Source of the DNA: a virus
Strand: one strand, 5' to 3'
Virus record (IMG/VR): IMGVR_UViG_3300024518_002794
Span: 1-37,183 of that record
Length of the DNA: 37,183 nt
This document shows, piece by piece, positions 6,952-13,444 of this stretch; within the stretch, counting starts at the first letter, position 1, and every line of letters begins with the position of its first letter. The notes under the pieces were generated by a model. The model was not told where the DNA came from. It did not search any database and saw only the letters and a program-made list of their open reading frames with translations. A program made the position numbers and the translations under genes.

Positions 6952-8397
6952 CTAGACGAAGATCTGGGCTCTGAGCGCGGGCTTGACCGGGGCATAGGCT
7001 ATCGCGAGGGCGTCCGCATCGTCAAGGGACCGGCCCAGGGAGCGCTTCAGCTTCTCCTTAGGGGTCACGAGGACGGTTTCGGTCTGGCCGTGGGGCCCAT
7101 AGGTGATCGCAGCGAGCTGGGCCGTCAGGTCGTCATCGTCCGGGTCGAGGTCCAGGCAGTCGTCCATGACCTCGGCCAGATGGAAATAACATTCCGTCCT
7201 GTACTTGTAGTATTCCAAGGGCTTCGTGCTGGCCTCGCTGAAGTTCACGAACACCATGGGGTAGCCAGCTTTGCGCATCTCGTCAGCCGGCCCTGCCCCG
7301 ATCCCGATCGAGTCGATTCTGAATTCCTCGGGCCCGATGTAGTCGGCCACCTTCGAGACCTTCTGCCGCAGGTCGGCCAGGTTCATGCGGCGGTATTCCT
7401 TGATCTTCCGGTAGTGCCTCCCTCGCCTGCGACCCAGGACGGACGGGTCGTCTCCCTCCCGGCCCACGTCGAGCGCCAGGATCCCAGCTCCCTCGGGCTC
7501 GACCTTCTTCCGATGGCAGCGCTCGATGAGAGACATGGGAAAGAGCCCGTGCGGGTTGTCGTCCGGAAACTGCCCGAGCACTTTGGCCAGATAGAGCGGG
7601 TTCAACTGGCCCCACTTCTTCCTGACCACATCGACCCAGTCGGGCGTCACCAGCATCGGCCAGGGCAGCTCGGCGTCGCCCATCAGCTCCCGCCAGTTGC
7701 CGGGTTCGCCTGGCTTGATCTCCATAGTCTCTGCAGTGATCCCGAACTCCGTGAAATTCGGAGTGTCGAAAGCGGAGATGTTGAACGAGCCCCCCGCGTT
7801 CTGGTGCTCGCGGCCGAACTCGGAGACGGGGTCCGTCGGGTTACCTATTTTCAATAACCGGCAGGTGCGCGGATTATGCAGGCAGCCGATGAGGCCATCG
7901 ATCACATCGTCCGCCATGCCACATGCCTCGTCCAGGATCACCAGCACGTTGCCCGCGTGCCATCCTGTCGCGGCCGTCACGTTATAGTCCGAGGACGCGA
8001 AGCCCAGGGCAAACCACTTTTCGTCAAACGAGCGGCCCATGTCCCATCGGGTCAGCAGTGGCTTGCTACCGATCGGGACCTTCCGGCGCAGCTTCGCAGC
8101 GGCCACCCGGATCTCCTGCCAGAGGATCGACCGGACCTGCCGCCCAGTCGGTGCGGTGGTGATGACGATGCAGTCGGGCCCGAAGGCGAGGAGAAACCAG
8201 ATTGCAGCTCGGGCTGCGATGTAGCTTTTCCCCGCGGCATGGCAGCTGGCGACGCTCGTTATGTAATTGTCGCGGAGGCTCTCCAGGATTTCAGACTGCT
8301 TCGCCCATGGTGTTTCGTCGAGCATGTCGGTCAGCAGAAAGGTCGGGTCCGCTGCCAGTCGATCCGCTACCGCCGAATATGCCGAGGAGACACTCAC
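6952..8397 (-). CDS. terL: Terminase large subunit (packaging ATPase-nuclease)
   Basis: This 481-residue motor protein pumps DNA through the portal and cuts the concatemer. The ATPase half has a Walker A loop SCHAAGKS (residues 51-58, with Ser where Gly/Ala is usual in the first position) and Walker B VLVILDEA (Asp156, Glu157). A probable coupling motif follows at KIGNPTDP. The RNase H-like nuclease half shows its acidic residues in ILALDVGREGDD (Asp310), RIDSIGIGAGP (Asp362) and SLDDADALAIAY (Asp459/460/462). The start is GTG at 8397. No separate small terminase gene is adjacent. The nearest TerS-like sequence is the N-terminal domain of the fusion at 12325-13104. Confidence 0.96.
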   Translation of the reverse strand: MSVSSAYSAVADRLAADPTFLLTDMLDETPWAKQSEILESLRDNYITSVASCHAAGKSYIAARAAIWFLLAFGPDCIVITTAPTGRQVRSILWQEIRVAAAKLRRKVPIGSKPLLTRWDMGRSFDEKWFALGFASSDYNVTAATGWHAGNVLVILDEACGMADDVIDGLIGCLHNPRTCRLLKIGNPTDPVSEFGREHQNAGGSFNISAFDTPNFTEFGITAETMEIKPGEPGNWRELMGDAELPWPMLVTPDWVDVVRKKWGQLNPLYLAKVLGQFPDDNPHGLFPMSLIERCHRKKVEPEGAGILALDVGREGDDPSVLGRRRGRHYRKIKEYRRMNLADLRQKVSKVADYIGPEEFRIDSIGIGAGPADEMRKAGYPMVFVNFSEASTKPLEYYKYRTECYFHLAEVMDDCLDLDPDDDDLTAQLAAITYGPHGQTETVLVTPKEKLKRSLGRSLDDADALAIAYAPVKPALRAQIFV

Positions 8398-8406
8398 GCC
8401 GGCAGT

Positions 8407-8631
8407 CTAGTGAATCGTTGGCGGGTCGCCGTCCCGTGTCTGCTTCGGCTTCGGAGGTCTGGGCCTCTCGGGCGCAGCGGGTCGGGGATTCGGAAGCCAG
8501 CCAGGCGTCGCGCTCCTGCGACCCTGCAGCCAATGCACGACCCAGAGCAAGCCGTCCAGCACCGCCAGCTCGAGCTCTCTCACGAAGAAGCCCGCCAGGA
8601 TGGTCAGGCGTGCGCGGCGAGACGTCGCCAT
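8407..8631 (-). CDS. Small hypothetical protein, hydrophobic helix plus Pro-rich tail
   Basis: This 74-residue protein begins MATSRRARLTILAGFFVREL. The ATG at 8631 has a GGGGG stretch about 8 bases upstream and lies 28 bases inside the 3' end of the preceding gene. Residues ~8-36 are hydrophobic (LELAVLDGLLWVVHWL) and could be an amphipathic or membrane helix. The last 35 residues are Pro/Arg/Lys-rich (PERPRPPKPKQ). It lies just upstream of terL, where small lysis or packaging accessory genes occur. No family recognised. Confidence 0.5.
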   Translation of the reverse strand: MATSRRARLTILAGFFVRELELAVLDGLLWVVHWLQGRRSATPGWLPNPRPAAPERPRPPKPKQTRDGDPPTIH

Positions 8632-8798
8632 ATCGGGACCCCCATCCAGCGCAGGAACCACACCGCGAAGGCGAGGAGAACGGCCCACCTGAAGAAGGTG
8701 CCTAGAACCGCACCAACTCGCGTCGCCCAGAATTCCAATAGCGCCTGCTCCCGGCGGCTGAGCACTCCGTCAAGCTTTCGCTGGTCCTCCCGGTTCAT
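8604..8798 (-). CDS. Small single-span membrane protein (holin candidate)
   Basis: These 64 residues contain a charged N-terminal third (NREDQRKLDGVLSRREQ), one clear membrane segment (~33-50, TFFRWAVLLAFAVWFLRW) and a short basic end (RRLAAHA). Size and layout suit a single-span holin or other small inner-membrane protein, but many phage proteins look like this. The start overlaps the upstream stop by 4 bases (ATGA). It sits in a run of small genes between the exported protein at 9320-10600 and terL. Not assigned to a family. Confidence 0.6.
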   Translation of the reverse strand: MNREDQRKLDGVLSRREQALLEFWATRVGAVLGTFFRWAVLLAFAVWFLRWMGVPIWRRLAAHA

Positions 8799-9049
8799 GC
8801 TTCGGGCTCCCCATCCCTGATCGGCGGCATGTCTCCGTTTCGCTTCAGTGTCTCCACCATCTCCTCAAGCGCCTGAATCATGCACGAGCGCTCCGCGTTC
8901 GACACCCATGTGGCCCATCCGCCGGCCCCCTTGCTGAAGCCGAGAAGCGCGAAACACTCTCCCGCCTGGTCGAATATCGGCCCCACTGTCTGGGCGATCG
9001 CTTGGGCTGTTTCCTCAAGTTCGTGCAGCCTCTGCTGATGCTCGTTCAT
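8795..9049 (-). CDS. Small hypothetical acidic protein
   Basis: This 84-residue protein begins MNEHQQRLHELEETAQAIAQ, a likely helix with coiled-coil spacing. It is followed by a hydrophobic turn-rich part (CFALLGFSKGAGGWATWV) and a second helix (MIQALEEMVETLKRNG). Both gene ends overlap neighbours by 4 bases (ATGA), so it is translated in step with them. No signal peptide, membrane span or known domain is seen. Function unknown. Confidence 0.6.
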   Translation of the reverse strand: MNEHQQRLHELEETAQAIAQTVGPIFDQAGECFALLGFSKGAGGWATWVSNAERSCMIQALEEMVETLKRNGDMPPIRDGEPEA

Positions 9050-9303
9050 GACTCCACCGTCGGCGGGTTCTTGCTCCCATACTCGTCGGCCTCAGGCTGC
9101 GACGCAGCAGCGGCCATCGTTGCCATGCGCTGGACGTCGACCTGGAAGTGGCGGCACCACTGGTCCGGCGTGGCAGGTGGCCAGACGGGAACGATCCCGA
9201 TCACCTTGCCCTCTGCGTCAAGCTCCTCGGCGGCATCTGGCGTCCCCCCTCGGCATGTCATGTCCGCAATCTCGCACCACTCGCATATGCTGCAGGCTCT
9301 CAT
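9046..9303 (-). CDS. Small Cys-rich hypothetical protein
   Basis: This 85-residue protein carries three N-terminal cysteines in RACSICEWCEIADMTCRGG, with a fourth at Cys17, spacing that could bind a metal ion (CxxCxxC then C). The middle (GKVIGIVPVWPPATPDQWCRHF) is hydrophobic and the end is Ala/Pro/Glu-rich. The ATG at 9303 has a good AAGGAG site, and the stop overlaps the next gene by 4 bases. It follows the large exported protein gene by 16 bases. Not assigned; a small metal-binding or redox protein is possible. Confidence 0.6.
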   Translation of the reverse strand: MRACSICEWCEIADMTCRGGTPDAAEELDAEGKVIGIVPVWPPATPDQWCRHFQVDVQRMATMAAAASQPEADEYGSKNPPTVES

Positions 9304-9319
9304 GGCTCTCCTTCTCGGG

Positions 9320-10600
9320 CTACTGGCCCTGTGGGTCTGGCGTGTTTCGCATGTCCCATGACGCGAACGAGCCAGTGTCGTTGACGGATGCAGACGCCCG
9401 CATCTCGATTACAGTCTTACCCGGGATGGCCGACGGCCATGGCAGCTGCCCGCTAAAGTTGCCAGTACCTGTCGTGACGTTGCCGGATACGAGGACGACC
9501 TGGGTCGCGCCGCCGAATGGTGTCAGGAGCATGTTCACCAGCTGGGACTTCGCTGTGGCTCCCAGGAGCGGGACGATTCCGAAGCGCAACGTCTTGAGAA
9601 GTGCGGTGTAGTTACGCGGCACCATGTAAACCATCATCTCGCTTCGGTTGTAGCCGATGCGGGTGCATCCCCTGATATCGGCCAGCGGGCTGTCGGGGAT
9701 GCCGTCGGCGCCGACGTCCGGGTCGGTGTGGATGTAGACGTTGCCGATTGTGTCCTGCGTTATGACAGAGACACTGTTGACCGCTTCCCAGTCGCCCATA
9801 TCACCGACGAGCGCCGACTCAGTCCCAGAGCCTGCGTTCGCTCCCAGGAAGGTCACCTCCTGCGCTCTGTCGAAATTGGCGTCGAGCCCGTCGACCAACA
9901 CCATGACCGTCACCGCGTCCAGCTCGCTGTCGCTCGATGCATAGAGCGAGATGCCACCGCTCCACCACGGGTAGAGATCGGCAGCGCCCACCTCCGGGCA
10001 GTCCCACACGGTCTCGGTGTCGCCGAGGTCTATCTCAGGATTGAATCCGAATTTATTGATGACGACCACTGGCAGGCCGCCCACGTACACCAGCCCGAGA
10101 GACGCCCTGTCGTCATACGGGATAGAGCGCCAGTCCTCGGGAGGCAGAGCCGTCTCGTGCGCGCGCACCGTGACGGCGGCCACAGAGGCGCCGCCAGGAG
10201 CCGTCACCACCTCGACATAGACCGTGCCGCGTACCATGTTGAGGCACGACAGGCGGCCCGAGATGCCATCGAGCACGATATCCCCGATCGCCTCGCTGCC
10301 CTCCGCGTCCTCGCTGGTCCTGACGGACCGGACCCGCACCCGTGCCCCACTGTCGGCAGTCGATGCTAGGTCGGTATTGAGGCAAGCCTGGCCGTAGTTT
10401 GCGTCGAGCTGGAGTACGGCCGAATTTGAGGCGTCGTCAAACGAGTAGTGCACGGCGTGCTTCGCTGCGATGACAGGGACCGGACCTCCTGCCGCGAGCC
10501 CCGGCAGTGTCCTGAATTGGTTGGCGCCTGGGTCCTGCGCGAGCGAGGGCAGAGCCCAGAGCGCGAGCATCAGCGCCCCGATCGTGGTTGCATTCCTCAT
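9320..10600 (-). CDS. Large Sec-exported or virion-associated protein of unknown function
   Basis: The frame is open further upstream, but the ATG at 10600 is preceded by a very strong site (ACGGAGGAAATC) and gives a textbook signal peptide: MRNATTIGALMLALWALPSLAQ, cleavage predicted after SLA. The mature ~405 residues are beta-rich and acidic. A segment reading GNVYIHTDPDVGADGIPD, then RIGYNRSEMMVYMVPRNYTALLKTL, resembles repeats seen in some environmental phage virion proteins, where a GNVYIGT-like strand is followed by a YxVPxGxTA strand. That likeness is from memory and is weak. The final part (GKTVIEMRASASVNDTG) is again beta. An N-terminal export signal is unusual for a structural protein, so cell-surface or periplasmic action during infection is also possible. 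Confidence 0.75.
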   Translation of the reverse strand: MRNATTIGALMLALWALPSLAQDPGANQFRTLPGLAAGGPVPVIAAKHAVHYSFDDASNSAVLQLDANYGQACLNTDLASTADSGARVRVRSVRTSEDAEGSEAIGDIVLDGISGRLSCLNMVRGTVYVEVVTAPGGASVAAVTVRAHETALPPEDWRSIPYDDRASLGLVYVGGLPVVVINKFGFNPEIDLGDTETVWDCPEVGAADLYPWWSGGISLYASSDSELDAVTVMVLVDGLDANFDRAQEVTFLGANAGSGTESALVGDMGDWEAVNSVSVITQDTIGNVYIHTDPDVGADGIPDSPLADIRGCTRIGYNRSEMMVYMVPRNYTALLKTLRFGIVPLLGATAKSQLVNMLLTPFGGATQVVLVSGNVTTGTGNFSGQLPWPSAIPGKTVIEMRASASVNDTGSFASWDMRNTPDPQGQ

Positions 10601-10659
10601 GATTTCCTCCGTGTTTCCTTTGGTGGATGGGCACGCTTCGGAGGGGTTGGCACAGGATA

Positions 10660-10845
10660 TTACTCTGCTGGGAGCTTGACTTCTGCGAGCTTGGTTGACT
10701 TCTGGTGACATGCTTGACATTTCCAGGTAAACGCGCCGAACACTCCGCGGGTCGTGCTGCCGCACGGGAGGGTGTACTCCGATCCCTCCATGGGCTGAAT
10801 CAGCTTCCCGCAGCCGAGAGACTTGGCAGCCTCAACCGTCGTCAT
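10660..10845 (-). CDS. Small zinc-ribbon-like protein
   Basis: This 61-residue protein starts MTTVEAAKSLGCGKLIQP. It has cysteines at LGCGK, TLPCGS and WKCQACHQK. The last pair is CxxC followed by His, and the earlier pair is spaced like the first knuckle of a ribbon, so metal binding is plausible. It begins 14 bases inside the end of the upstream gene and stops 59 bases before the exported-protein start. Small zinc proteins of this kind are common phage accessory genes. Specific function unknown. Confidence 0.6.
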   Translation of the reverse strand: MTTVEAAKSLGCGKLIQPMEGSEYTLPCGSTTRGVFGAFTWKCQACHQKSTKLAEVKLPAE

Positions 10846-10999
10846 CTTCGCTCGTCTCCTCGATGTAGAAGCGCTCCGGGTCCACCTTCCGAAACAGCCC
10901 GTTGCGCAGCATCTCCAGGTTTCGGCCCCCCTTAGTGGTGGGGATCTCCTTCGCCACCTCGTCGCTCTCCCGATCAAGTATCCTGAATATCGTCCGCAT
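10832..10999 (-). CDS. Small hypothetical acidic protein
   Basis: The ATG at 10999 was chosen because GGGAGAGAG lies directly upstream. A TTG at 11017 is possible but has no better site. The 55-residue product begins MRTIFRILDRESDEVAKEI and ends in an acidic tail (EETSEDDDG). It contains GRNLEMLRNGLFRKVDPERF, a likely helix-turn segment. The 3' end overlaps the zinc-ribbon-like gene by 14 bases. No family recognised. Confidence 0.6.
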   Translation of the reverse strand: MRTIFRILDRESDEVAKEIPTTKGGRNLEMLRNGLFRKVDPERFYIEETSEDDDG

Positions 11000-11013
11000 C
11001 GCTCTCTCCCTTC

Positions 11014-11607
11014 TCAATCGTGGTCACAGCGTGGCCCCTTATTCGCTCTCTCGAACACCATCTCGGCAGGCTCCTCGCCAACCCGATCAGCCTTGAATGG
11101 CCTCGGGGTACCCGGTCCTCTGCCGTTGGTGTGGTAGTCGCTCCAGTCTCGGGCATAGAGCCCGGGCCACGGCCCGATGGACTCAATGCAGGTCGGGCAC
11201 GTGACGAGCCTGGGTAGCTGCGTCCATAGCTCAGCGCGCCCATCGTTCCGAATCTCCACCTGGAGTTTGTGGTCGGTCTCGTCCTCGTTCTCGCGTGTGT
11301 CGACCCAGATGCAGACGGCCTGCCCAGGGCGGAGCCGCAGCGTCGGCACTCCGTCGGGGGACTTCTCCCAGAGCAGGCAGGGGATCGACTCGCTCATGTC
11401 GATCTCGATCGTCGGCACAGTCGTTGCGCGCTCCAGCTGGGCCTCCAATTCGGCGATGCGATCCTGCAGCTCCGGGATGAACGTATCGGGCTCAGCCTCC
11501 TCGTATAGCTGCCCCCTGTCCTCGCACTGGCCCTCTTCGCCTGCAATTGGCTTCGTCGTGTCGAACCAAATGCCCTCGGTGCCATCGTACCCGTAACGCC
11601 CTGCCAT
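11014..11607 (-). CDS. Hypothetical protein
   Basis: The ATG at 11607 overlaps the preceding stop (TGATG); a GTG one codon earlier is equally open. The 197 residues contain a short coiled-coil stretch (PELQDRIAELEAQLERA) at ~45-62, then a beta-rich domain (IPCLLWEKSPDGVPTLRLRPGQ, split over strands, and IWVDTRENEDETDHK). A CxxC pair (LVTCPTCIESIG) could bind metal. Length and composition do not match a family known to me. It sits in the accessory gene run between the methyltransferase and the terminase. Confidence 0.6.
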   Translation of the reverse strand: MAGRYGYDGTEGIWFDTTKPIAGEEGQCEDRGQLYEEAEPDTFIPELQDRIAELEAQLERATTVPTIEIDMSESIPCLLWEKSPDGVPTLRLRPGQAVCIWVDTRENEDETDHKLQVEIRNDGRAELWTQLPRLVTCPTCIESIGPWPGLYARDWSDYHTNGRGPGTPRPFKADRVGEEPAEMVFERANKGPRCDHD

Positions 11608-12179
11608 CACTCCCCCTTCCTTCGCGCTGCCTCGTCCCCGAGCACGATCCTCTGGTCACCGGACCTCATCTCGGGCGGCCGATCCGCCGGCCACTCCGGG
11701 TGCTCGACAACGGGGATGCCGAGGAATGTGCGGGGCTCGCCTCGGAGTTGCTCCTCCGTGACCTTCTCGATTGCGTCGTGACACCACTCGACGTATTCGT
11801 CCGGCTCCTTGGGATGCATCGTCGCCCTGCCGTGCACTAGGTCGAAGGTGGGCTCTCGGACTGGCCACGCCCACCGATGCAGCAGCTGTAAGTCCGTGAC
11901 GCGCTCGTTCGGCGGTTCGATTGGAGGCTCGACAATGGGGACCCCGCACATTTCCAGGTTGTGGAATGCCTGGGCCGCCTGCCCTTCCTGCCCCTGCCGA
12001 TGCGCCTCCTCCGGTCCCGTCTCCTCCCAGCTCGGGTGCACCAGGCCATACTTCACCCGGGCCGACTCGATCCGATCCAGGCGACGCTGAGCGCCCCACC
12101 CGACCAGCGCCCAGGCACCAGCAAACGCGAGCGAGGCGAACACCCAGCCGACGCATAGTAGAAGTATTGCCCACGTCAT
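11607..12179 (-). CDS. Membrane-anchored hypothetical protein
   Basis: This 190-residue protein has one strongly hydrophobic N-terminal segment (WAILLLCVGWVFASLAFAGAW, ~3-29) with no clear cleavage site, so it is probably a signal anchor. A soluble, Pro/Glu-rich remainder follows. The segment from ~75 on (EMCGVPIVEPPIEPPNERV) and the closing region (TFLGIPVVEHPEWPADRP) both carry a GVPIVE / GIPVVE-type phrase, suggesting an internal duplication of a short motif. Start and stop overlap both neighbours by 1-4 bases. Located two genes downstream of the M15 peptidase fusion; a lysis-related role is possible but not shown. Confidence 0.6.
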   Translation of the reverse strand: MTWAILLLCVGWVFASLAFAGAWALVGWGAQRRLDRIESARVKYGLVHPSWEETGPEEAHRQGQEGQAAQAFHNLEMCGVPIVEPPIEPPNERVTDLQLLHRWAWPVREPTFDLVHGRATMHPKEPDEYVEWCHDAIEKVTEEQLRGEPRTFLGIPVVEHPEWPADRPPEMRSGDQRIVLGDEAARRKGE

Positions 12180-12328
12180 GATTCATCGTCCCCCTCTTCC
12201 ATGGACTTCCTTTGCGACTCGCGTATCTCCGCCAGATCCTCCTCGAGCGGCTTGACGATGAAGTAGAAGACCACGAAGAAGGCCACGTACGCCCCGATAT
12301 ACGCCGCGCCAAACCAGAGCACGCTCAT
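12176..12328 (-). CDS. Very small single-span membrane protein (holin or spanin candidate)
   Basis: Starting at the ATG at 12328, which overlaps the upstream stop by 4 bases, this gene encodes 50 residues. These are a short N terminus, one membrane helix (LWFGAAYIGAYVAFFVVFYF, ~4-25) and a charged cytoplasm-like or periplasm-like tail (KPLEEDLAEIRESQRKSMEE). It directly follows the M15 peptidase fusion. Together with 11607-12179 this could be the membrane part of a lysis cassette. The tail is helix-forming, as in an inner-membrane spanin, but 50 residues is short. Function inferred only from layout. Confidence 0.6.
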   Translation of the reverse strand: MSVLWFGAAYIGAYVAFFVVFYFIVKPLEEDLAEIRESQRKSMEEGDDES

Positions 12329-13104
12329 GAGTACACCTCGTGTGCCCAGGCGATCACCGCTGGGTCGGCCCAGTCTTCCAGCCACTGCCCGTTGATGGGG
12401 CCGACGGGCAGCCCCTGGTGGTGAAGGTGCGGGCCCGACCCCGTGTCGTGGTAGACCGCCCAGAGCCCCGCAGCCCGCGCGACGGATTCGAGACTCTGGG
12501 CGATCGTGCCTCCCACCTCCGGTATTTCCCCGTCGAACTCCACCCCCAGGTCGTCGGCCATCCCAGGGAAGACGCAATGCTTCGACCCTGGCAGCCCTCC
12601 GACCTTCGCGTTGTAGGCAGGCGACCGATAGCCTCCGACGGCTCGCACGTCGTAGCCTCCGCGCAGGAGCTTATCCATCATGATCGCTTTCGCTTCCAGG
12701 TAGTCGGCAGGGGAGAGCGGCAGCCGCCCATGCTCGTCGGGCTCTCCATAGCTCGCCTCTCTGTGCTCCTCGGGCAGAGGCTTTCCGCCGACGGCTGCTA
12801 TCGCCATCATCTCCCAGCTCGGGCTCTCCAGGCTGAGCTCTGTCTTCGCAGGAAAGAGCCGGTCAGCCATACCCAGAATCAACGTCTGCCTGCCTCGGAG
12901 CGCTTCCTTAATCCAGACTTTGACCAACTGCTCCAGCACTGTTGTGTCGGTCTTCTTGAATGCCTCGGCCAGCTGCCGCCTGACCTCGGCCTCCATCGAT
13001 CGACCCTTGGGCCGTCCGCCAGGGTTTCCACTCTGGCCCCTCTTCCATCGACCCGCCAGCATCTTCGGATGGCGGAGACCCGGGTTATCCTTCCTGTCGG
13101 CCAT
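12325..13104 (-). CDS. Fusion of a TerS-like (DUF5681) DNA-binding domain with an M15 peptidase
   Basis: The ATG at 13104 has a strong ACGGAGG site, giving 259 residues. Residues 19-34 read RWKRGQSGNPGGRPKG, the hallmark of DUF5681 proteins often encoded beside terminases as small-subunit-like DNA-binding proteins. The helical stretch to ~85 ends MADRLFP, like the DRxxG segment of that family. Residues ~150-230 are an M15-type peptidoglycan peptidase: VGGYRSPAYNAKVGG, SKHCVFPGMADDLG (His176, Asp184/185) and PHLHHQG (His226/228), supplying the His-Asp-His zinc site. A two-residue expansion between the first His and the Asp differs from the usual SxHxxGxAxD spacing. It may be both the packaging-initiation protein and the endolysin, or one domain may be vestigial. 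No export signal is seen. Confidence 0.8.
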   Translation of the reverse strand: MADRKDNPGLRHPKMLAGRWKRGQSGNPGGRPKGRSMEAEVRRQLAEAFKKTDTTVLEQLVKVWIKEALRGRQTLILGMADRLFPAKTELSLESPSWEMMAIAAVGGKPLPEEHREASYGEPDEHGRLPLSPADYLEAKAIMMDKLLRGGYDVRAVGGYRSPAYNAKVGGLPGSKHCVFPGMADDLGVEFDGEIPEVGGTIAQSLESVARAAGLWAVYHDTGSGPHLHHQGLPVGPINGQWLEDWADPAVIAWAHEVYS

Positions 13105-13444
13105 GAGCGCCTCCGTGCATTGCGTGGCTGCTGGCTGCGTGTTCTTCAGGCCCCACCCAGTCAGGTCCAAGGTGGGGGGTCACCGACATTCTGCGTGCGG
13201 TTTCGAGCCGGGCCCAGCATCTCCAGATGCGCCTGACGGCAGCCAGGAAGCCGAAGCGGCTCGCTAGAAAGCTCACGCCGGGCTCGGGCGCTCGCGGCCG
13301 CGCCTGTATCATCTCCACGCAGGCGTCCCGCCAGCACCACTCCAGCAGATCCAGCATCGCCGGCCAGTCGTAGCCGCACTCGATCATGTGGTCCCGGATG
13401 GCGCTTTCCCTCTCCCGCTCCAGCGCTCGCTCGTCTTCAGGCAT
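13085..13444 (-). CDS. Hypothetical protein
   Basis: The ATG at 13444 overlaps the 3' end of the methyltransferase by 8 bases, and the stop overlaps the next gene by 20. The 119 residues begin MPEDERALERERESAIRDHM, a charged helix. This is followed by a Trp-rich helical part (DWPAMLDLLEWCWRDAC and IWRCWARLETARR) and a His/Gly-rich end. The upstream extension of the frame was rejected because it is entirely inside the methyltransferase. No family recognised. Confidence 0.55.
   Translation of the reverse strand: MPEDERALERERESAIRDHMIECGYDWPAMLDLLEWCWRDACVEMIQARPRAPEPGVSFLASRFGFLAAVRRIWRCWARLETARRMSVTPHLGPDWVGPEEHAASSHAMHGGAHGRQEG

Noticed and set aside
6865-8820. Long plus-strand frames opposite the terminase
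   Set aside because: They overlap the full length of TerL, which has unambiguous ATPase and nuclease motifs, and they have biased composition typical of antisense frames in GC-rich DNA.
10601-10680. A dedicated promoter for the exported protein (TAATAT at 10657-10662 on the minus strand)
   Set aside because: The -10-like element has no matching -35 at 16-18 bases, so the gene is more simply read as part of the long leftward transcript with a strong ribosome site.
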